Of a stretch of DNA of 64,000 bases, positions 56,692 to 64,000 are shown piece after piece. The DNA comes from Caenorhabditis elegans (taxonomy: Eukaryota; Nematoda; Chromadorea; Rhabditida; Rhabditidae): the NCBI RefSeq assembly GCF_000002985.6, contig NC_003280.10, positions 3,716,501 through 3,780,500 of the forward strand, in the 5' to 3' direction. Made by a program: the position numbers and the translations under genes. The notes under the pieces were generated by a model that saw only the letters and a program-made list of their open reading frames with translations, ran no database searches and was not told the origin of the DNA. Position 1 is the first letter of the stretch. The number at the start of each line of letters is the position of its first letter.

Positions 56692-59518
56692 GCCAAGATC
56701 TGAATTTACCAAGTTGGTATCAACTGTTCTGTAAAAAATAAGGATTTTAATTGAGAAAAAATCGAGGAAACGTCGAGAAAAGAAAATAAGAAAATATTTC
56801 AGAAAGTCAAAAACATTAGGTGAAACGATTTTCCCACGATAATGTAGAAAAAATCACGAAGAAACTTGCAATAACAAGGGGGTGACGTTAGGGGGAAAGG
56901 GTGGGAAATTGTAAGTGTTGAGGGGTGATGGTGGAAGAAAAAATGAATAAAAACAAATTTGCTGTAGCAGTTGAAAATTTTACAAAAAAAAACGGGGGTT
57001 TATTTTATTTTTTTTTTTATTTCAATACGATATGTTTTGAATCAATAATATGTAATGAGTCATCTAATTTTGGATAACATGTTTTCGATATTTTACTGTA
57101 AAAAAACATTTTGGAAATTGGAAAGTTTGAGAAAAATCACGTAGGCAATTTACATAGATTTGGAGAAAAAGTTTCTACGAAAAATGCGTAAAAACTGTAG
57201 CATAATGGCTCCTCGTTTCTACATTTTATGTCTTATTATTCAATTGTATAATGTGGGAAACTTGCGGGAAGAGTGGTAGCAAAGTGTGGGAGCGAATGAG
57301 GGGAACAAAGAAAAAAAAGTGTACAGTGTTATGGGGAAATTTTATATGGGTTATAACGGGACCATGAGATCATGAGAATGCCTATTTACTGGCGCGAAAA
57401 TATTGGCAGGCCATGGCAGCGAGAGAGCATAAGAGAGACGCAGGTCCCTTCGCTACGAGATATTTGTCGCCAGAAAAGTAGGCATTCTCATGATCTCATG
57501 TCCCGTAATATTTATTTGCTTTTACAAAATGTCTTTCTCATACCAAATCTGCCAAATATCCTGAAATAATATTATCACTATGTGCAACTAAAAAAATATA
57601 ATACATAGCGTGCAACAACACAGCCTCCCATGACAACAACAGCATGACAGAAAAGCGCTCGTAAAATAGTTTTTGTCATTTGCCGCACTTTTGTGTACGG
57701 CATATTTTTTTTTGGGTATTTTGGCAATGTGGTAAATAGGATAAGACATTTGTGCAAAAATTTGAGTGAGCTTGAAACTGGAAAATTCGGTATACTTATT
57801 TCAAAAAAAAATATATTGTCTTGGTACTTTTCAGGGAAAGAGATAAGAAACAAACAATTTTTTTTCGAATTCTCTGTTATTGCATACTATTTATAAAAAT
57901 ATTTTGGTTTCCGAAAAAAAGAAAACTTTCTTGGAGCTGTAGTAGAAGCGGCGGAGCAAAAGAAAAGGCAGCTGGTGGTCACTGTTTAATGGTCTGTCAG
58001 TCGAAGCAAAAGTATAAACAATTAGGGCCTCACAACGATACGGTACATTTCTCAAAAGTCTACTACTAGATGAAAATGTTTTTCGGAACTTTAATATTTT
58101 TTTTAATTGACAGGGTTTTTAGCTGTTTTGGTAATCATGAAAAAGGTATGGAATTGCAAAAAAATTAGAATTTGCAAAAAAAATTTAGTGAACAGTTTTG
58201 GAACATTGCCAAATTTTTTTTTGAAATGCAGGTTTGAAATTGAAATGGATTTTGCTAAAAGTTGTTATTTTTAATTTTTAAATGTAAAACCAAGTTAATT
58301 TCTTAAAACAAAACTAACAATTGCTCTTCAAATAGAGGTACTCCTTTGTCACCTAACAATTCGGAACCCTTTTTAAGTCCACCGCCAAAAAAAAACCATA
58401 CCACACATCTGCCAGCACTGCGTCCGTCCTTGTTGAATACGAGACAACAGACATGTTTTCAAACCATAACAATACTTGGCAGGGTGCCAAGTAACCTTGG
58501 ATTTAAGCTTTTTCGGAACTTGCTTCAACTTTTTAGATAAAAATACAGGAACCTACTGAATGGATTTGGATATCAAAAACTATTTCAAAAAAAATTTTGA
58601 GTTTGCAAGACCCTAAAGCTTTAAATTTCAGAAAACCTGGGTGCCGGATCTGTGAACTCCAGCTGTCAAATTTACCATATATGCCAATAGTGAACCAATA
58701 GTATATGCCAATATATTAGGTAGTTGACAATTTACTAGGTCTAGCAAGTTGTAAAGTAACGATCAAAAATTATTGTGGCCTGCAGAACCTCACTAAAAAT
58801 ATTAAAAATGTAGTGAATCTATTCTATGTGCTTCCGCCACTCTTACTCCACATTCTCCCGCAGCTACCGGCTGACTCCTCCCCCTGCCGCTTTCTTTCGG
58901 TGGCGAGAGTGTTGAGAGATAAAGGGAGAAGTTAGAGAAAGTGTCTGTGGCGACCCCCTAGTGCTTCTCACAGCAACAGTTCCCGGGCAGTTCGCATGTT
59001 TTTAAGGGTGCCAGGGGCTTGGACTTGTTTGAGGGACTTTTTCAATGTCTCACTCTGATTTTATGGTGCTTGTCGTGCAATTTGACATATTTCAGACTTT
59101 ATTAGAACTTAAGATTATTTCCAAAATTTCAAATTAATATGATCTATATAATATGATAGCTTGGCAGTTTTTGGCACCTAGAATCTAAAATCGTGATTTT
59201 ATCAATTTTTGTCTTTACACTTATATGCCGAACCTCCACATTTTCCCCAAAAAAGTTTTGCATTTTTAATAGCCTATATCTCAATTAATTTTCAAGAAAT
59301 TCCTCGAAAAAATCATAATCGAATTCAAATTTTCTTTTCCCTCTTTTCTTTTTGTTTGTTTGTTTTAGCAGCCCCTCATTTTGTATTTTCCTTTCTTGTT
59401 CTGTGAGGTAAAAAGAAGATATTTTCCTTCGACAAATCATGTAGTTTTCAGATAGCAAAACATTCAATAAAGATACATCTAGCCCGGTTAATTTTTTTTT
59501 TGGAATTCTCTTCAAAGA
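56692..59518. other. Divergent intergenic region, 2.8 kb
   Basis: Separates the starts of two genes on opposite strands. It holds a 150-base hairpin element (57357-57505) and a GC-richer stretch at 58850-59000. The ORFs here are short, mostly AT-rich, and overlap in both strands. I see no supported gene. Both promoters must lie here. Confidence 0.5.
57357..57505. mobile_element. Short hairpin MITE-like element
   Basis: The ends CGGGACCATGAGATCATGAG and its complement (right end missing one base) flank a 100-base middle that itself pairs loosely. TAA follows or precedes each end (possible target duplication). It has no coding capacity. Length is 149 bases. Confidence 0.7.
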
Positions 59519-60959
59519 ATGAATTCAGTTTTTGCTGAAAATTCCCCAGCTGATAAGGAGACTCTGGCCAAGTTTCACCAATGGTTCAAAAACCGTGAGT
59601 TGGTCTTCTTACTCAATAATTAAAAAAAAAATTTCAGACAAAAAGTTGGAGCTAATATCCACAATGTTCCCCATGGTCTGCGGCCTTCCCGTGAACATTT
59701 GTAGCGGTGAGCCATCTGCTTTTAAGCGGGTCAAGCCGAGCCGGAGCCTGGAGGAGACGGAGAGATTGGGTAAGAATTTTTTGAGTTTCGATTTACTAAA
59801 AACTGTGTACTCTATAGTAAGGGACTGGGAAATCGCAAGAAGGATGTTCAAGTTGGTTCCTTCGACTGATTCGAATTTTTCTCCGGTTCTTCAGGCTGAA
59901 GCTCTCCAAGAAGTTGCAGCAACTTCAACAGAAGCTTTGGATTGTGGTAAGAATTTATGATTTCTCTTAGAAAATTAACAAAACCCGCCAGCTCAAGAAG
60001 ACGGATAAAAATCCAGTCTTTTTGGCATTTTGAAAGTTCAAAATTCAGATTTTCACCAACACCAACCAGCTCAAACTTTTGATCAAATAAATGCGGAGTT
60101 ACAGAATTTTTACAGAATTCAGATTAAATTTTAAGCTTCTTCTAAAAACTGCAAATTTTAGCTTCTGCAATGTCGCAACCAGTTCAATCATTCAATGAGC
60201 AAACTAATTGGATTTCATGGAATTGGAACTCACAGTCAGGTGATCTTTTTGGCTTTAGACAAAATAGTGATGAGTTGGATTTATATACCTCTTATCAATC
60301 AATCTATAGATTTCCAGAATCTCGATTAAAGCCAGCTCCTGAACCTGAGCTCAGTCCGGCATATACAGAAGCTTCAGCAATTTCGGGTGCCTATTCAGAA
60401 ACCGCCCGGCTTCCCACTACTTCCACAACTATAAAAAGGTCCAGGAAAAGGAAAGATCCAAGAAAAATCGTTCCGGATTCCATTGTCAAAACTCAAAAAC
60501 GCTGTATGTAAATCAAAGTGATTAAAATTTCAAATTTTCATAACTTGAGTTAACTGACATAATTTCTTTTCAGCTCCCCGAAAAGCTCCCAGTTTCGATG
60601 TATGCGGGATGAGCTCATCGAAAATATTCGATTTATGGTGTGGTGAGGCTTTTTAACCTAGATTATTTTCGAAATATATTTACACGTTTGAAATGAAAAT
60701 CATTGAACGTTTTCCAGCTGGCCAAGGATTTGGTTCTATGCAGGAGACACTGCAGAAGTTTCTTAATAATCAGGAAAAACTTAATGAAGATCAAGAAAAA
60801 ATAAAAAATGACAAAGAGAGAGGTAGGAAAAGTGAAACAGTTTAAAATGAAATGTTCATATTTTCAGATAGCATTTCTCAAGTCGAGAATTCAGATGGGT
60901 CTAGTGAGAGTGGGCTGGCTGACTATTCACTTTTTCCACAGCTTCTCCTTCCTCAATAA
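59519..60959 (+). CDS. Unrecognised protein with basic patch; all introns phase 1
   Basis: Start MNSVFAENSPADKETLAKFHQWF; exons at about 59519-59592, 59638-59768, 59818-59945, 60162-60503, 60572-60640, 60718-60821 and 60867-60959. All junctions are phase 1, as in the large gene to the left and the small gene to the right. One acceptor (ctatag at 59817) is unusual but needed to avoid a stop. A central Tyr/Ser/Pro-rich region is followed by a bipartite-like basic patch KRSRKRKDPRK, a likely nuclear signal. The C-terminus has a helix QETLQKFLNNQEKLNEDQ and ends FPQLLLPQ. About 310 residues. I do not recognise the family. The basic patch implies a nuclear role, without further detail. Confidence 0.65.
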
Positions 60960-62050
60960 TATCTGTCACTCCTACTTTTAATGTTTCTTTTTCAACGGTG
61001 CTCCATCCAAAAGCTTCACTTCCTCCCACCCAACTCTTCCAAATACTCATCATTTAAAACGTTTTTTTTTTGCTAAAATTTATAAAACCTAGCGATATCC
61101 TCCGGCATTTCTGTTAATTATTTCATTTGTCCCTGATACTTCATATCAATTTGGGATGCGTTATATTATTGAAACTATGTATGAAATTATCCAATTTTCA
61201 ATTTGAAAGTAATACAGTGGACATAACAGTGGCTTCTGATTACAAATGTCTAATAATCAATACTTGCAAATCCCACAATTTAAGTAAGAAATAATTCCCC
61301 AAAAATTGCCAAAATATAAAAATAACATCTAAAATTAAAATATCTAGTAGATTCCCACAGGTGTTGTAATACGTCAATAGAAATACACGAGGTTAGACGT
61401 CACAGACTGGGTCCCAACAAAAGTAAAAATACCTGAGGTACGTGACAATTATTGTTATTCGAAAGCCTATAATTGATCACAAAAACATATTTGAGCACAA
61501 TTATTTTGTGACTTAAGTGATGATAAAATTGTTATTCAACTTTTTTGAAGACTCATTGTTGACTATTTGACTCATGATAGTTAATTAGTCAAATGAGTGT
61601 TTGGTTTCTGATAGTTCAGAACTTTAATCTCAACTTCTAGGAGATTCTAACTAGGAAAGGGACAAGGAAGTTGTGCAAAAAAATGGTGATGTTTCAAATT
61701 TTGAAAATTTAAATGATAAAATCAATATATAATATATCTATTGAAAAATTATTGTTCCAATGTGAACAAATTACTAGTAAAATTACCAAGTGGGTCCGAA
61801 ACTTGAAAGCCTGCGCGTCTAGAAAAACCAAATTCCAACATTTATTTAAAATTTTCAGATTAAATTAAATTCCACTGGCACCAAATTACGCCCACCTCAA
61901 CAATTATCATTATTACGGACCCGATTTATTTTCAAATTTCAATAACAAAAATCTTGATGCAATTCTCTAAAAACACAAAAAAGGGCAATTCTGGTGGAAG
62001 GTACAATAAGAAAATTTGGAAAAAAAAACATAGAAAAAGGAGAGAAGATG
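60960..62050. other. Intergenic, no gene seen
   Basis: Between the convergent 3' ends of two genes. AT-rich. ORFs near 61930-62276 are shadows of the terminal exon of the next gene. Confidence 0.5.
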
Positions 62051-62085
62051 CAAAAGTACAACACAACGAAACCCCTATCTCACTT

Positions 62086-63055
62086 TTACTGCAACTTCCT
62101 CTGCCCAGCCGCTCGGCTGTCCTTGAAGACTTGGACGCGCCGGACTTGTTCTTCTTTTGGCACGTCTTCCCAATCCTGAACTGGAAAAGAATCAAGAGTT
62201 TGCTGGAGCTGTGCGCCATATTCAATAACTTACATTCTTGATCGAATGGGATTCCGTTTTCGACGATCCTTTTCATTTGGGGAGCGTCATCAAAGACAAA
62301 ATCTTCGATGGTCTCCTCATATTTTGCGACAGCGGCTAGCAGGTCCAGTGGCGTGTAACCGGAGGTGTCTTCTGGAATTTTTAGTAGTTAGAGGACAGCT
62401 CAGTTGGTAGTGGTGAGCGCTAGCAATCATGAGCTCGAGTCCTGCATGGATTAGCAGCCACAGCCTTCGAAATTGGCTCAAACTAGGAGCACCACCAGAT
62501 GCCTAGCTCTTGAAGAAGGGATCCTCCAAGAACCTTTCAATTTTAAGACTCACTCACCATCAAACTTTTCATGCAGCTTAGCAAGAGCTTCCGATTGTTG
62601 TTGCTCCGGCACAGTAAATTCTTGTTGCTGCTCTGTCGTAGCAATCGAGGATTCTGTCGATTCCAAGCTGGTGTCAAATGCATCAGCATCCTCAACTGGA
62701 GTGGCACCTTAAATTGGTCTATGTATGTTACTTTTTCAAACGATGCAAACTTACAATACAGCGCAGAGCTCCCCAAGCTTGGCAACCCACTGTTCAATCC
62801 ATAATCCGGGCTCATGTTGAATAGCGCCTCTGGGATTGAGTATGGATCTGTAAATTGTACTATCAATGTTTAAAAAATTCCAAAATAACTTACGAGGTGT
62901 CATCGGAGCAGCTGGGAAGCCAAGTTGTTGCCCGTAGAACATTTGCACTGCTGAAAATTTTAGAAAATATTTAATCTGTGGAAAAATGTGAAGTATCAAC
63001 CTGCTTGCATATTAGCGTCATACGTTTCTTGGTGGAAAGCTGGGAACGAATCCAT
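62086..63055 (-). CDS. Small acidic protein with a short ankyrin-like helix; all introns phase 1
   Basis: Start MDSFPAFHQETYDANMQ; six exons, all phase 1: about 63003-63055, 62896-62950, 62757-62850, 62568-62709, 62232-62373 and 62086-62180. Domains by eye: a Pro/Gly/Ser-rich N-terminus (FYGQQLGFPAAP, SLGSSALYC), a Glu/Gln-rich middle (TTEQQQEFTVPEQQQ), then DTSGYTPLDLLAAVAKYEE, which resembles the first helices of one ankyrin repeat, and a charged C-terminus ending AAGQRKLQ. About 195 residues. One ankyrin-like unit alone cannot prove the fold. The family is not recognised. It shares LAKLHEKF-type wording with the start of the gene at 59519 (LAKFHQWF), and the same intron phase. Confidence 0.6.
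62391..62462 (+). other. tRNA-like sequence (A and B box) in an intron
   Basis: On the plus strand, CAGCTCAGTTGGTAG fits an internal A box and GAGCTCGAGTCCTGC a B box, 25 bases apart, as in tRNA genes. I cannot draw a full cloverleaf with an acceptor stem, so it is either a decayed tRNA gene or a tRNA-derived SINE fragment. It lies antisense inside an intron of the gene at 62086-63055. Confidence 0.5.
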
Positions 63056-64000
63056 TTGGTTATCTGAAATAAAGAACAGTTAAGGGAGAGCGTAGAATTA
63101 TTCTAGTAAATTTCCGGAAAAAATAGAGACAACTGAAAATAATATAGCCAATAATTAGAAGGTATCTGCCATAAAGAAACAAAAGGAGGTGAGCACAAGA
63201 GATGATATGCGGTAAAAAGTGCAAAAGAGGTGATCGATAAGTGAGACAACAAGAGGCGGCGTTTGTGTAGAAAAGGGAGGTCAACTCGCCGAAAACTGCA
63301 GGAGTCATGACACAAAATTTACTAAAAACTCGCGTGTAGTTTTCCCACGACTTTCGGAGATCAAACCACGAGTTTTTTAGCGATAACTTTTCAAAAACAA
63401 GAGAAAAAACTAGTTTCCAACATTGAAAAAAGAGCTGATCAGAAAAAGGAAAAGGCTCTAAATCGTGTGAAAATTGGTGTGTTTACAGCAACGTAGAGAG
63501 TGATCAGGCGACACCAGGAGAGTGTCATGAGCTAAATAAAAAGTTGCGTAATGCAGGCTAAAAGAGCAGCGATCGATTGTAATGAGGGTATAAGAAAGGT
63601 GAGAAAATGGGAAAATGGAAAGAGTTATTTAACCAAAAATAGGTTAGCGACAAAGAGATTAACGGGGTAGTTTAATGGATTGTGATAGTAAAAAAAGTGA
63701 AAAGTGGAGCAAAGCTTCACCTTTTCAATGGTACGTCAGCAACAAAAAGGACTTAAATAATATTAACTCGAGAAAGCAAATAGATCAGCTGGATAGTATA
63801 ATCATGTCAACTCACAAATTATCACAGAAAATATACTAGCACGCTGTCAAGTTTCGATAGCATGGAACCTTAAAAGTAAGAGGATCTAAGTGTGAAAAAA
63901 TTAGCATTTTACGACAAGAAGAGAGCAAGGTGTGAATGAGGAAAATGGCGAGAGAAAAAAGCTCGCGCTGCGGTTTTGTGATCAGAGAGGTGGTGGGACA
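63056..64000. other. Upstream region of the last gene, no gene seen
   Basis: Begins with the acceptor side of a possible 5' leader (atttcag before the start codon on the minus strand). Purine-rich on the plus strand (many AAAAG, GAGAAAA words). ORFs here are antisense to each other and have no recognisable product. A further 5' exon or another gene may lie beyond the window. Confidence 0.4.

Overview
The window is nuclear DNA of a Caenorhabditis nematode, most likely C. elegans or a very close relative. The support is: AT-rich introns with T-rich acceptors ending TTTCAG; gene families expanded mainly in this genus (F-box/FBA_2, BATH, Srx and Srd-like chemoreceptors, DUF3557-like); the worm telomere hexamer TTAGGC inside an intron; and a 1.6 kb palindromic element matching the known architecture of Tc6. 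The number of young duplications, broken copies and transposon remnants fits an autosomal arm rather than a gene-dense centre. Nothing bacterial, no operon, no CRISPR array and no rRNA was seen. All gene models were spliced by eye from GT-AG sites, phase continuity and paralogue comparison, so exact ends and starts need transcript support.

Left part, 0-16.6 kb: a DUF3557-like gene with a degenerate telomeric repeat in an intron, and a 5'-truncated copy of it; a coiled-coil protein gene; a broken Srd-like receptor; a secreted protein with a hydrophobic C-terminal tail; three tandem minus-strand C2H2 zinc-finger paralogues, two carrying frame lesions; and a BATH (MATH-BTB) gene.

Middle, 17-36 kb: an F-box-associated pseudogene; a 1.44 kb Tc3-like palindrome; a small coiled-coil gene; a gene or pseudogene with an in-frame stop; an HMG-box-like gene; and a tandem duplication of a small basic-protein gene plus a short-chain dehydrogenase, in which the second copy is broken. 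Four tandem two-exon F-box/FBA_2 genes follow. They share upstream DNA, and one carries a 581 bp palindromic transposon in the intron that separates its F-box exon from the rest.

Right part, 37-64 kb: an unfamiliar gene of about 678 codons with five copies of a 63-residue module on a 319 bp tandem array; two intact Srx chemoreceptor genes, one on each strand; an unrecognised gene with a mariner relic at or inside its 5' end; an 8 kb modular gene whose examined introns are all phase 1, with Tc6 in one intron; and two further unrecognised genes with only phase 1 introns, one holding a tRNA-like sequence in an intron.

No single pathway joins these genes. The common theme is family birth and death: ubiquitin-ligase adaptors (F-box, BATH), chemoreceptors and zinc fingers, remodelled by tandem duplication and by Tc1/mariner-type elements landing in introns.
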